64,000 nucleotides of DNA from Ichthyophonus hoferi. Taxonomy: Eukaryota; Opisthokonta; Ichthyosporea; Ichthyophonida; Ichthyophonidae. Both the position numbers and the translations under genes were made by a program. The notes under the pieces are model-generated. The model had not been told where the DNA came from. It did no database searches and saw only the letters and a list, made by a program, of their open reading frames with translations. The stretch's first letter is position 1; the number at the start of each line of letters is the position of its first letter. The DNA is taken from assembly GCA_002751075.1 (NCBI GenBank), contig NAOQ01000036.1:113312-177311 (forward strand). Direction: 5' to 3'. Shown piece by piece: positions 12,392-24,927 of the stretch.

Positions 12392-12676
12392 TATTCATAA
12401 CGCAGCTTGAGAACTAAAGGCCTAGTTTATGGATGGCAACAAACAAAGAGAATCCAATTAAAAACAAAATGTATCTATCGCCACAAGCCAAAGTACTGGT
12501 CCTGTCCTAGAGAAATAAATATTTAGCAATTTTAAAATAAATTATACTAAATATGGACTAATTAGTCACTCAATCATTAATTAGTTAAATTTTCAAGCAG
12601 GTAGGTCTCTGTTTTGCACAATTTTAAAAGTAAATATGTAATTCATAGTAATATAATTCAACATGCTTATTTACAG

Positions 12677-12877
12677 TTATTTGGAATTCCCAGTAGATAG
12701 TATAGAATTGCAGAGCCATTTATTATTCGCTGAAACGAAACCCAATCGTATAGGCGTATGCGCAAATTGAAACTCAATTATATGATTCGTCCAATTTATT
12801 TGTTTAGCCAAATCCCTCGTTTTGACACCATCGAATATATTCAAAACGATAATTAGTAGGGCTACCATGTACCCCAT
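12677..12877 (-). CDS. Possible small secreted protein
   Basis: Starts at a true ATG (12875-12877). The 66-aa product begins with a short hydrophobic segment, MGYMVALLIIVLNIFDGVKT, that could be a signal peptide. It continues with RDLAKQINWTNHIIEFQFAH and two Cys-poor stretches, and has no recognisable domain. It is intronless in this reading. It lies in the segment between the two R-related blocks at 12070 and 13122. Low certainty: the length is near what chance frames reach here. Confidence 0.25.
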   Translation of the reverse strand: MGYMVALLIIVLNIFDGVKTRDLAKQINWTNHIIEFQFAHTPIRLGFVSANNKWLCNSILSTGNSK

Positions 12878-13121
12878 CAGGATATTTCAGTGGCCTAGTA
12901 TATTTTCTTCGTATTGGTGGCAATAATGTATAAATAAATGCAGTAACGCCTTCTTATGGGCGGCACCATAGATTGCTATGGCAACGAAAGCACTGCCAAG
13001 AGCTGGTTAGTTCCCAATAAACTGAATTAAGATATTTTCCAGCCTCTAGAAGAAATCATCAATTTTGGTATTATTATAAGATCAAGCCACATAAGGAAAC
13101 ACCAATATAACCTAATCGAGA

Positions 13122-13545
13122 TAGAATCAGACATTTCTAGTGGGTCTTTATGACCTTTCATGAGTTGTATTAAACTAATAAGGAATATTTATGATTGGCT
13201 TCATTCAAGTTATTGAACCTAGATACATTGGATTTAACCAAAAGTTTGCACACTGACGGTAAAACGACATATAAAAAAAAAGAAAAAAAAAAACAAATTA
13301 AGGTCCGGTCGCTCACACATATACGGCCCCGGCACACCCTGATATACGCGGCAACCCCACATGCCCGTGTACATGTGCAATACCGTTATAGGAAAATATG
13401 AATACATTAGTGACGCACAAAACCGTGCATTCATTTATTATTTGTTAAACAATATCAACATATATATATATATAGTCCTATAATACAATACTCAATTTGC
13501 AACCCCGAAGCCTGTGAACAAGTCACTAGAACTGTCCCAGTTTGC
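13122..13545. repeat. Dispersed repeat R, copy 2
   Basis: Direct-orientation relative of 4848-5285: ATCAGACATTTCTAGTGGGT start, A-rich centre, GC-rich core 13303-13380 (CGGCACACCCTGATATACGC), TGCATTCATTTATTATTTG block, (AT)n, TAGTCCTAT, then CAACCCCGAAGCCTGTGAAC. The end block is partly repeated again at 13580-13625 (AAAGCCTGTGAATAATTCAA), a local tandem duplication of about 84 bp not seen in copy 1. Confidence 0.65.
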
Positions 13546-14584
13546 CATAGGTATGAATCAAAAGCCAATTGGAGACCACAAAGCCTGTGAATAATTCAAT
13601 AGAACAACAGCATTTGGCCACAGTTAAGATTATTAATAATCCTGTATTAATTAATTAATTAGGACCACGACTGCTTACCCGTATTGTATATGTAGCAATA
13701 TTTGACAACTAATTACATAATTATTCGTTTTTAACCACATAGAAGAACCCAAGTTTATGGGAAAAAAAAAAACATAGAGTAACCAATTCAATTAACAAAA
13801 AATATTTCTGGTGATAAATCTAGTTTGATCGATTAAGATAATGTGCCTCCCAACATACTTCTAAAGGTCATTGATAATACAAATTTTCCCTAAGCTGTAA
13901 TCCACCCAATTTTAATCATAAATCAGTTGAAAATAGAAAATCACAAATGTACAATTTTCTAATATAGCTACAGACACAGCATGATTGAAAAACAATTACA
14001 GTACAAGTATTGGAAACAAAAGTAGCATCCACTGTACTAAGTTCTATTTAACGTACAATGTTCTTATATTCTCTTAGTTAATCTCGATGCTGATTATGAC
14101 AGATAATTTAATTGATTATCTGTTTCTAATATGCTTCAAAATCAAGCATGCCAGATTGAACCGATGTACAGCTTGACTACTTAGATAATTTTATACATCA
14201 CGTTTATGAACAAAAATGCATACACAGAATTAGTCAGGGTCCAGTTCTTATTTTTTTATTAGGGTTGATATTAGCCAATATGCGTCCAGCAGGAATCACT
14301 AGTTACCACAGAGGTTTAATCATATTTAATTAATCTCACCACATACAACTACCGGTATGTGACACAATTGTCACTGCGTAAAGAACAAGCTAAGGCTTTT
14401 GTGTGCACTTACCACAAAGTCGTGAACTAATAGGAGAAATAATTGCTAACGACTTCCTATTGGACTTAATTAAAACAAATAACTGAAAGCACAAATACGA
14501 TAGAACCAATAAATGTTTTATCTAAGCGTAGCGAAAAAATTAGTTCCAACAATAATTAAGTAATTACCCGAGGATAAGCATTTA

Positions 14585-16023
14585 TAGGAGTTTTCGATCC
14601 AAATGATGATTTTGTCGACCAATATGATAATTTTTGCGATTTGAATCATAATATGACAATCAAAATGATAATTTTCTCGATATCATGCTCTTCAACTCCG
14701 CTTAAGTTCCACATTCCAACCTAACAACCTAATTCTTCCAACCCGAAAAAATATTTTCAATAACATTCAAAAAAGTTGAATAAGGAACAAGATACAACAG
14801 ATTTAAAATCAAGGACTGAACATCACATTGAAGGCCGGAATAGTGATGAATCCTAGCGTTGTCGAGGACAAAAACAGGATAAATGATTCCTTCTTCTTTC
14901 ATTACATATCTTTTTTATCACGTATCCTTTCAAAACTTTCCAAACAAGCTTTGAAGTCTTTCCCATTAACTGCCTTATTATAAATTTTGTAGTGTAAGAT
15001 ACCACTCTTATTCACGGCCGTAAAAATGTAAATCCTTCTACTTTGCGGAGCACCAACAGAAAGATATAAAGAAGTTCCAATGCGGGATATTTTTTTCTTT
15101 GATTGGAAGAAACTAAAAATAGAATTTTTTGTTGCAAAATGTCAAGTTTTTATCCTCAGTATTCAGCTCTAGCTCCCTCAACCATATAACGTAATCAAAA
15201 CGCTTTCCAATCGTAGCTTTATCATTTCTACGCTTCGGTACAGACACTCGGCTTTTCACTGTGTAATAAAAACCTAATAATATCCTCTCTATGTTGAAAG
15301 TTGAAACACTTATAGAAAATTTGTCTTGCACCATCATTACAAGATCAGAATGCTTTAGAGGGCAATTATTATTTACCCGCCTAAGTACTTGCAGTATCTG
15401 GTCAGTTAAGAGCTTCGACCTCCTGTCCCCGCCTTTAAGCGGCACAGTAGTTGTTCTGGATTCATTGAATTTCCTTATAATTTCATACACTGCTTGATAG
15501 TGCAAATTTAAGGCCTCGACAATATCCTTAACAGACATTCCCTCGAGATTTTTTTTCTCTATCCTCCTCTTATCTTCCTTGCTTACTAGATGGTAGTTTC
15601 TGCTGTTTGTCATGATGTTCTTTATATATATATATATATAAGCTTTGAAACCCATTTTTTTAAAAACTTTTCTTTCAATTTATACTTAACCTAGAGGTTA
15701 TCTAATAAGTCATCAGCAAACTTGCCTTATTTATTATTTTATATATATATCTAACATGTTAACTACGTCTTTTTCCCAACGTAGCATGTTGTCAGCATTA
15801 ATTATCAAGTAAAAGGATGATACCTATGTTATATATATATAATCTCTTGAAAACTGTGAAAAAAATTTTCAACTTATATTTCCACCTTTAGATTGGGAAA
15901 ATTAGATATATTTATATTATAATTTCGATCGGGACAATATTTTTGATCGGCAGATAATTTATAATTCAGATCGGGAAAATTATCATATTGATCGACAGAT
16001 CTATCTTTGGATCGAAACCCCTA
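14585..16023 (-). mobile_element. Tc1/mariner DNA transposon, inactive
   Basis: About 1.44 kb, flanked by TA. The left end (14585-14653, TATAGGAGTTTTCGATCC) and the inverted right end (15957-16023, TATAGGGGTTTCGATCC) form terminal inverted repeats of about 67 bp with a few differences. Each terminus also contains several copies of an internal motif close to ATATGATAATTTTNNCGAT. These are candidate subterminal transposase-binding repeats. A transposase relic fills the centre on the minus strand. The size and TA target suit the Tc1/mariner superfamily. Confidence 0.85.
14736..15622 (-). pseudogene. Tc1-type (DD34E) transposase pseudogene
   Basis: The N-terminal half is open from MTNSRNYHLVSKEDKRRIEK (ATG near 15614). 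It carries the paired helix-turn-helix region (SVKDIVEALNLHYQAVYEII), a GGDRRSK linker and the second helical domain, ending near 15113 after a region that should hold the first catalytic Asp. Downstream pieces lie in other frames: GILHYKIYNKAVNGKDFKA near 14950, then VFVLDNARIHHYSGL and VPYSTFLNVIENIFSGWKN near 14740-14870. The second Asp and final Glu are present with 34 residues between them, as in Tc1 DD34E enzymes. At least two frame changes and several stops make it non-functional. Confidence 0.8.
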
Positions 16024-19000
16024 TAATAACTGTTCTTTAATTAATTAATTAATTAATAATTTAATCATCAATACAAAGTTCGCTATATTCAGAAACTATA
16101 GAAAGGATTCAGTCAAAAATAGAGTCTCCGTTTCGGCAAATCTTCCTCTCGTTTCTTCTGCAGTTTGTGCTAAATATAATTATTTGTTCTTTATTTTGTT
16201 CTCTGCAATTATTGCTACCACCTAAATACGGATTAGATTGTAACTACACCTGCTGAAGTCGATAATTCTTTCTCTCCAAGGGCTCAAGACCTTTTTGATA
16301 TGGCTAGTTGATCACATAAAATTTGCTTACACAAAATAAGAAATTGGCTAGGGATACTTTATGATACAAGCAAAAAAAAAACCGTGGATAGACTCTCACT
16401 TCTAATAATTAATTACTTCTATTACACTGGCCTATGATTTGCACATACCAAATTATTTTCAATACAATATAAAAGCACACTTTTTATGTTAACCATTATC
16501 TATAATTTATTTATTACGCAACCAACTAGATGCTATTATTAGCATACGCAAACTAATCGCACTTTTGCATGTTGAAGTAAGTGATATGTTTGTACTTAAT
16601 TATTAGTAATCATAACTACTAAATCAGCGTTAAATATATAATTAATCCCTAGACTACGTATCACAGCCAGATATAATAGATATATCCATATATTTAAACT
16701 AGCCTAGCTAGCTGTGATGGATTTTTCTGGGGTGGAGGATGATGAATGTAGCAATAGGGCTTGCCTTGTGTTTTTGAAAGCTAATATGAAGATATCTCAC
16801 TATTATTTGCACCATAATATGACAAAAAAAAACGTTTAAGACGTGGATACAGGCATATAATTAATCATTTTCCAGTTCCTACTTCAGAGAAAAGATGCTC
16901 AGTCATATTTCTATGCAAATATGTTATTTTTATGCATACATTGGGAAAATAAAATAGAAAACATTTTTTGTTAATTTGATCAATGCCAGTGCATGATAGC
17001 ATCTATGCACAATGTAAGTAGAGATAAGAGAGTTGCGTCATATAGATTAAATATTAGATGTGATAAGTCGTCAGCTGTAAATATTGAGTTATTATAAATT
17101 TTTGCCACGCTCTGTTGAATCAGAGGCCTACAAAGTACAAGAACGGTTACAGGATAAAATATTCTACTATGCTTGATAAAATTTTAAATGTAGTATGGAA
17201 AATATTATATATATTAATGCAGCGTTTTCAAGTATGGTAACTGATATTGGTTATGTTATGATTACCCATATAATGGATGCACAGAATAATCTATTGTTAT
17301 TTTTGTTCCAAACTTAACACTGTAATCTTTTAGAAACAATCCCAATACTCAAAAATATACCCCAGTTACCCACTTTGATAACGTTGATCGAACAAGGTTT
17401 TGAAATAATCAAGATTTGAAAATTAACCAAGCTGTAAGAAAGCGACCCAATTAGACGCTATATAAAACCACCACTAAGAGATAGACTTGGATGACAAGAA
17501 GAATAGTAATACTATATAGTGATCTATATAGAGCAATCAGTTGAGACCAGAAAATCAATAAAATGTTAGGTGATCCGACGTACAATTTACTCGAACTATA
17601 AGTATAATGTTTAAGTTATCACGCTAAGTTTCAATACAAGTATCCCTGCTTCAGGGTCTCTCCATATCTTGGCCCATATGCAACCTAACACACACCGATC
17701 TGATAATGAACAATTATTATCCATTGATGATTTCTGTATGTTTTTTCTCTCTTTTTTTATGGGAAGCAAGCAAGCCTCGACTATCTGTTGAATCTTTGGA
17801 TTTAATATCTTATGCATCACTCATCTTCCTCCAATAGTTTTTATTCATTATTACCTTAACTCAAAAAAAAAAATGTATACTCTTTGCTATAATTTGCTAA
17901 TATTTTATCGAATCATAGCATTTCATCATCCAGTTTCAATCTTGTGCATTTCACAGATTTTTGTTTAAGACTTCGTCGCTGGTCCAGTTTACCAGTAGCT
18001 TCTTTCGAATTTCGAAGAGTTGATAAATAATATCAAGAGCTGATAAATAATATCTTCGCTTTCCTTTAACACAATAGTCCTCTATAGATGCTATAACCAC
18101 TATTACCGACTACTCGTTGTCCAGTGGACATGCTACACTTGCACCGGCCACTCGGGACCAAAACCAAACTTGCAATGGGAGTCCACTGATTATCGTCTGT
18201 CATTGGCTCTCTCTTTTCATCCTAGAATATGGCCCTTATGACCGGCTATCTTTTATTAGTTTTCCCATGCTCAAACAGAAAAGCAATCGTTTCTGGTATT
18301 TGAAGTCTTAGTTTTCCCTAAACAAGGTAGACATAGTAAAGTGCTTTTTCGGGGGGAAAAAATACATGCTGCCCTATAAGCGGCCACAAATTCATGTACG
18401 GCACATACCACAACCACAACTCTAGCGTTTTTTTATTTCTATATCCCTCTTCCTTGCTGAATGCCAACAAACATATCTGATGTCTACTGTCATAAGAGCA
18501 TTTATCCTTTCCATCACAGGGGATTTATAATATATCTACCAGCATATTTATCATTCCAAGTCCCAGGGGATTTCTCAGTGCAAAATAAAAATATACAGTG
18601 GCATCTATAAATAGGCTCTTTCTAAACTCATCGCCCTCGGAGGGGTAGCCCCAAAGGTAGATACCCTGGGAGTTAATTCCCATTTAAATTCTATATCCTA
18701 AAAGACAAACAGCCCTAAATCCCTTTCATAAATATGGTATGTGCATTTTTATAATGACACAATCCTTTTTTATGTATTCATTTTTACATCATACTTATCT
18801 TCAATGGGCACGCACCATCTAGTTGAAGCAGCTATATTACCCGATGCTCGGGAACCGTACTTTAAATTCTCCAACCCAGCACATTGATCTAATCTGAGAT
18901 TGCGGTACGGATGAATAGCTTTCATCGTACTTTTAATAATATGATGCATATATGTGGTTTACGTCATCTTTACATGTAACGCTAAAACCTTGACAGAGAT

Positions 19001-19097
19001 TGATAAGATCTACTTTAAAAACCCAATTAGTATATTCGCTCATCCGATAAACTAGAAACAAACGAGTTAATCAAATATGTTTTATAGTAGGTTCTAT
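16024..19097. other. Intergenic, only weak coding-like patches
   Basis: Mostly AT-rich DNA. A patch at about 16060-16310 is open in two overlapping frames (SSLYSETIERIQSKIESPFR and TPAEVDNSFSPRAQDLFDMA), and a 68-codon minus frame lies at 17611-17817. Neither could be tied to splice sites or a known family, so neither is called. No transposon ends or RNA genes were recognised. Confidence 0.35.
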
Positions 19098-19409
19098 ATG
19101 ACCTCAGAAACAGGCGCACGAGAGCAGAGCGACGTTTTGTCAACCGCGTGTTCAACGAAAGCACCAATAATTATAACTATTCGTGACCAAAATACCTTTC
19201 AGCCAAGATGTATATCTCATCTAGGTGTGATTCATCGATGAAGCAATACTTATTTTTATCCTGTGTCCACAGACTGTAGGAACTATTTCCACATCTTAAA
19301 CACCAAGATCTCAAGTTACCCAACTTATATCAACATTGGTTTAGTTCCAGCAGGTCAACAATCTAAAAAAAGCATATTTTACCCCCGGCTCATAAAATTT
19401 AAACCTTAG
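19098..19409 (+). CDS. Predicted two-exon small gene, unrecognised (weak SPRY-like segment)
   Basis: Exon 1 (19098-19224) starts at ATG with MTSETGAREQSDVLSTACST, then IIITIRDQNTFQPRCISHL. A 48-bp intron (GTGTGA to TGTGTCCACAG, with an in-frame stop) joins it to exon 2 (19273-19409), which reads CRNYFHILNTKISSYPTYIN, then IGLVPAG, and ends at TAG. The product would be 87 aa. The segment 'NYFHIL...YINIGLVP' resembles the first strands of a SPRY domain (Y-F-x-I ... I-x-I-G-L), but the rest of such a domain is absent. It could be a short host protein, the first exons of a longer gene, or a decayed copy. Confidence 0.35.
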
Positions 19410-21255
19410 CACCTATTTCCCTATTGAAAAATAGTTTACAGTCCTTTAAACAGATGAGTTTTTTAATGTACTAGTCTATTAGTTGAAAATCATGTCATTA
19501 TTTCTTAAGCGACAAATACCAAAGTTACTAAGTTCTCCAGATTCACATAGATTTCTAAAAAGGAATCTCTGTAGTACTTATTGGTCAATTTAGCATTCCA
19601 AGTTTCGATAGAACGATGGGTCCAAGCCAGGCATGAAAATACTCTGCGGAAGATAATAGAGCCAACAATACTGAATTTTCCATTTCTAGAGGAAAAAAGA
19701 AAAAGGAAGGATCGGTGTATTTTTTATATATACTTTTTCTTTACTTCTTTATAACTCTTTAAAGACTTGTTTATTTGAATAGGGGACACCAATAATCTAG
19801 TTGCAACAGAGAATACCAATTGCTTTCTTCCATTTTTGTATTTTTCTATGGGCTTGGAATGTTGTCCCAAGAGTTAAATTTAGACAGTATTACCAAAAAT
19901 TCAACCATTTTGACGACTAAAATTTAGATGCACTACCAACCTCCTTAAGTGGAAACAATACGGCATATAACCCAGGCATGGAGTATTGATGAAAAAAAGG
20001 AAATGGAAGACCCCTATGTTTGACTTGTAACGTCCTACAAGAGGACACCAGCTCGCTCAATCTTTTACGTTTAACTTTAACGGTTACATAAGATAGGTAG
20101 CTTAAAATCTTTCGTAATTACCAAAATAGGTAAATCAATCTAATGGTTCAATTTCCAAAGCCATAATAAATTATCTTTCTGATAACAAACTCTGTAATAA
20201 AATAGCACATATAATTATAAGGCAAAAGAGTTATTAGCAGAAAAAGCAATGCTTATTAGTTATAGTTACAGCGTTAAAAAATATACTATAAGCTTTCAGA
20301 AGGCACACAAAACTGTGCTATTTCTTTTCTATGAAGAGGTTCGCAAAGTGTAAAACATACCAATCACTACACTCTGTTTTAATAACTTTTTATACCCAAT
20401 TGACAAATTATTTACATTATCAGCATGGCCTGCAAATATATTTACTAGGTTGGGACCCACGGCTGAGCAGAAAAATTTATCAAAGTTGACTCTATCTCAA
20501 TATATATGTGTATATATTGAAATATTTTAAAAAATACGTATTTTCTCCTGCTCAGAAATTTTAATTAAATGCCGTGACAGATAACAACCTATATATGATA
20601 AGTACTAATTTTTAGAAAGTGGGCAATTTATTAGGGTGTATGAATTGAAGCCAGCACAGGATGCCGATGATATTTACCCCAGATTCATCCAGTAATCTAG
20701 TAGATGATCTACGATATTGACATACCCCGATCACGATCTATTCATGACGTGTTTAGTCATTTCTTGTATCAGTACATAGCCAAAGTGTGATAAAAAATGA
20801 TTTCAAAGGGATTTTCTGTAAACGTAAGAGTAAACAACAAGCAAAAACATCTTCATAAAGAGCAATATTAAAATGAAATAAATTGGGTATGATTCTCAAT
20901 GTATTCAACTTGAGACTCACAGATACAGTACTCTGAGTTGAGTTATTTTTTTCCCCAAACAAAATCTAAATCAATGACAACGTAAGGGTCAGAGAAACCA
21001 CAGAAAACAGAAAATACCACTAGTTCATAAATAACTATTCAGAATAGCTATACCTGATAATGATATTGCACAATAACAAGGCTTTGTCCAAAGGTTTTTG
21101 GTGAGGCCTAGAGTGACATGATACTGCGTTATCTGTCAAAAAAGTAAGATCTATTTTTTTTTTCCAATCTAGGAATGCTTATAAGAATTACACAGCCAAG
21201 GTTATTTTTATTCTCGGGAGTCAAATAAAGTTGGTAGCTAAGCAAAAATATTCTG

Positions 21256-21260
<5 letters not shown>

Positions 21261-21292
<32 letters not shown>
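21261..21292. repeat. (AT)16 microsatellite
   Basis: Uninterrupted AT dinucleotide run of 32 bp. Confidence 0.9.
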
Positions 21293-21294
<2 letters not shown>

Positions 21295-21694
21295 TTTGGG
21301 AGGCTTATAGATCTAATAAGTATATGCGTGATGCGTATTAAGACCTATAATTTATCAAGTTAAATATAAAATTCCTATAAATATTTATTTGTAAATCGTA
21401 ATGAAAACTAAGATGTTTACTTACGTAAAAGAATGAGTGAATTTGATAATTTTTAAAAAGTGCTCGTGTCGAAGATAGAATAAAGAACAACGATATCTTT
21501 ACAGTAGTGCCTGAGCTACTACATTTTATTTTTACCTTTGCTCTGTAGGAGCATTTGTTAAATAACCCAAAGAATCTACATTTCTGGATTCGGACATTCC
21601 CCACGTGCATCTGCTGTACTCGTAATTCTTTTGGAAGCCCGTCGAATAGTAAGACTTCAAGATAGTCTTGTTAAAATCTTAGGGGAGGAGCATC

Positions 21695-21988
21695 ATGCGA
21701 GCACTTGTGGTTGCGGATCCTATCGATTTCCTCGTTGAAATAAGTGGATCTATTATTCATGGGGATACTTTCCTACCCCAATACTATTTGACAGAATTCA
21801 ACTACAGATTCTTGGAGTTCTTATCACTAATATATCCAGCACTGGAAGAACCTGTTTCATATTTCACAACCCACAACAAGAAAAAAGAAACCACAATCTA
21901 CCTTTTAATCCAAAAATTATTGGTCAGCTTAGAATATCGTACCGTTTACGTTTTAAAACTCTTGAAATCTAAATTTCTGAATTGTTAG
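21695..21988 (+). CDS. Possible protein-coding ORF, unrecognised
   Basis: A 97-codon frame from a true ATG reads MRALVVADPIDFLVEISGSI, then HGDTFLPQYYLTEFNYRFLE and FLSLIYPALEEPVSYF, with coding-like composition for its first two thirds. The last third is Lys/Leu-rich and ordinary for this AT-rich DNA, so a splice donor may lie inside. An overlapping frame just upstream (VLVILLEARRIVRLQDSLVK, 21620-21690) also looks coding, so a spliced gene with another start is possible. There is no domain match by eye. Confidence 0.3.
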   Translation: MRALVVADPIDFLVEISGSIIHGDTFLPQYYLTEFNYRFLEFLSLIYPALEEPVSYFTTHNKKKETTIYLLIQKLLVSLEYRTVYVLKLLKSKFLNC

Positions 21989-21999
21989 AATGAAAGGAT

Positions 22000-24735
22000 A
22001 ACGGTTATCAATTCTAGTAAATTCCCCGTATCAGTTTACAACTTTTTACTAAAGACTTTAGTTGTTTTTTTATGATGACTTGTCCTGCTTATTCCACCTT
22101 CAATTACTATCTAGTGATGCTATAATCATCTGGAAGACCTCAGTCAGACAATGCTCCTTATATAGCTTAAATTAGTTTTGGTATAATTAGAGTATGATGA
22201 GCCATCCAAAGTAGTTAGCTAATTGTCCTATTTCTGGCCCTTAGCCAAATTGATAGTAACGAATGAAGGCGGAGAGAACACGATTGATTATCACTGCTTG
22301 ACGCAACCAATAATCAAATAGTGACATTATAATGTTTTAAAACATTTAGCCAAGCTAGTTTTTTAATCTGTTTGCTGATAGAATAAAGAACTCGAAACTG
22401 GTATCTCATTCTCAATATGCTTTCTCGTTTCTTATAGAAATCGAGCAGTTTAAGCGGGTGTGGCTTCAAAAAGAACACGCCTAGAAAGTGTGTACTGGGG
22501 ACGGAAAGCAATATTTAATGTTTTAAAAAGCTCCAGGAGCACATGCATGTCCAGTCACGTCCACATTGGATCTTCATATGTAAATGATTAGGTCTGATAA
22601 AATATTCAAATCGAAAACCGCATGTGTGGAATTATGAGATATACCGACCAGGCCATTGGCAAACATATCCAGTATTGACTTTCAACCATAAAGCAAATAT
22701 TTCGTTGGCTATAGCCCCCAAGACTTAACGGTTTACGATGATTAAAGGAATGGCACAAAACATCCATTGGACAATCAATGGTATAGCCTTTGTAATGTAA
22801 CAATTGTTTTCGTGTTGATAGATCGGAGTAATTACTGTGATTGGTTATCTCCTTCTTGATGATGCTCTTCTGAAGTTATTCCTGTTAAATTTATTATGTT
22901 AGATACCATGAGCAAATTTTACCTGACCTTATATTATTATTAAACATTAAACATATTAAAATACACACTTTGAACGAGTATAACTATCAAAAGAATTAAC
23001 ACAGGAGATGAAATTTTAGGGAATATACACGCAATAGTTGATAGGCTAGACTGTTTCTCACATGACCATTATTTTTTTGAAAGAGGATAACATTCAAAAA
23101 CATTAGGCTTCATGTTATTGGCTGAAATATTTTATGGATAATAATCTTCCTATTCGTTTAAACAGAAGCATTATTTTTGTGTGGGATGGCTGGCAATAGA
23201 TAGCGTGCCATCAAGCTCATCCATTCCAGAGAGTATGAGTATAAAATGGGGGTTTTTTCATTCGTGATCTAAATATATAGAGTACATACCTCTTTCCTTA
23301 TATATTTAATTAGTATTAGAAAGGAAATATGCAATTATAAATCAAAAAAATGTAGTTAGCCCCAATTTTTATAGAAGATATATATATATATATTTTTATT
23401 AGATTGGGTAACTGGGGTAGCACCCATTTTACTTTAACAATGCAAGTATTGCGTTATCATCTCTTTCTTATACATAGAAGGGATCAAGCGGATTGAATCA
23501 GTTTACCTGGCTGATTGATCCTCTTCGTCTTATGCGCACGAGGGAATTCAACTGGATCTTAAAGTGATCGTATTGGCCTATGACATTTATTGATAATACA
23601 TGCTATGGGGCTTTTGGGCTGGCAAGCATCTTTCTATTAACGAATGACTAAATAAAGTACTTGACCACTTCAAAATTTTTGTTATCAGCTACTTGAACCA
23701 CTGATGACAGTCGTTTCTTTCTGAATTACTTAAAGCATAATGCAGTAGCAGCATTACGCTTTATCATTAAATAATGCTCGAATAAGTACTTTTAGCTGTA
23801 AAACGGAAAAAGTCTAGTAGGTAGTTGTTGCGGAATGTATTTAGTTTCAAATTGAGAGAGTTCTAAATATAGGTTGAACGATACACTTCTTGCGGTGTTA
23901 CTCTTGTTCGGACACGAGGAATTCCCACTAGAGCTCGAATAAGCCATACTAAGCATTGAAACTATTGGGTTTGAAAAGCCCTTAACAATAAAATGAACAT
24001 ACTATTGCTAAGACTGGCATCATTCAAATGAGGAATAAATATCCAGAAATAGATATGAAATATGGTGGCTAATGTGCCAATGTTGGAGCCCTTTCAAGCA
24101 ATACAACTAGATGATTGGTGAGATATCAGCAGAAAAAGGATAAAATATGCGATTATAACTATTAGCCACTGCTCAGTCATGCTGTATTATCATCAGATAT
24201 AACTCAATTTACCCCGATTTGGTGTAAACGTTGTCGACGTACCTTTTACCGCCGTTGAAAGGGTTCATTTAGGACCGGCCCGTTTGCTTCTAAGTTCGAC
24301 TCGAAGTAATATCGTCAACCTATTAGGAGTTACTGTTATATTCAGTGTATGACTCATGTATGTTCCAAGAAAATAAATAAAGTATAATTGATTACAGATT
24401 TATCTATATCTTGATTCCTTAGTTAAATTATTATTTTTATGTTTATTATTCTGCAAAGAATAGTATGGATAGATCGTATAAGGTAAGATGGAGTTGCAAA
24501 TTTTAGAAAGTGGGCTTTAGTACGTGAGTGGTATGTTGTCTACTAGTTAAAGTATTCGATTTGATTCGTCACGCTTTGTGGTGTAAACATAGAAAGCACC
24601 AGAATTTTTTGCTAGAAGTGAAAATATACCAAAGTCGCCAAAATTTACAACGGGGACGTGATGACGAATGGCATTGCAGTACCAATTATTCTAAATTATT
24701 ACCCGAATCTATTATCATAAATCGGATCTGGGGGC
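22000..24735. other. Intergenic, no supported gene
   Basis: AT-rich sequence with short simple repeats (such as near 23379-23392). A few short open patches occur (near 22590-22720 and 24190-24250, the latter with WCKRCRRTF), but none has convincing splice context. No mobile-element ends were recognised. Confidence 0.35.
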
Positions 24736-24738
24736 ATG

Positions 24739-24746
24739 TATATAAG
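24739..24746 (+). promoter_or_regulatory. TATA box of the zinc-finger gene
   Basis: TATATAAG lies 189 bp before the proposed start codon, with a pyrimidine-rich patch (TTTGTTTTCGCTTCTTG) about 30 bp downstream that could hold the transcription start. No ATG occurs between that patch and 24928, which supports this as the promoter and 24928 as the start. Confidence 0.55.
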
Positions 24747-24927
24747 AGCCCCAATTTCGAAAATAATCATCACATTTGTTTTCGCTTCTTGATTCTCAAT
24801 TGAACAAGGATTTACTCTCAATTAATACTTTTAGTGCGCGGCTTAGCAATTGTACAACTTACCCTTTAATTTCAAAACCTATCTGAGTATTATCCCATCA
24901 CGTTACTATATAACGACAACCGCCAAA

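Noticed and set aside
24528-24803. 91-codon plus-strand ORF upstream of the zinc-finger gene
   Set aside because: It overlaps the TATA box and likely transcription start and has no protein-like motif, so it is probably a chance frame in the promoter.
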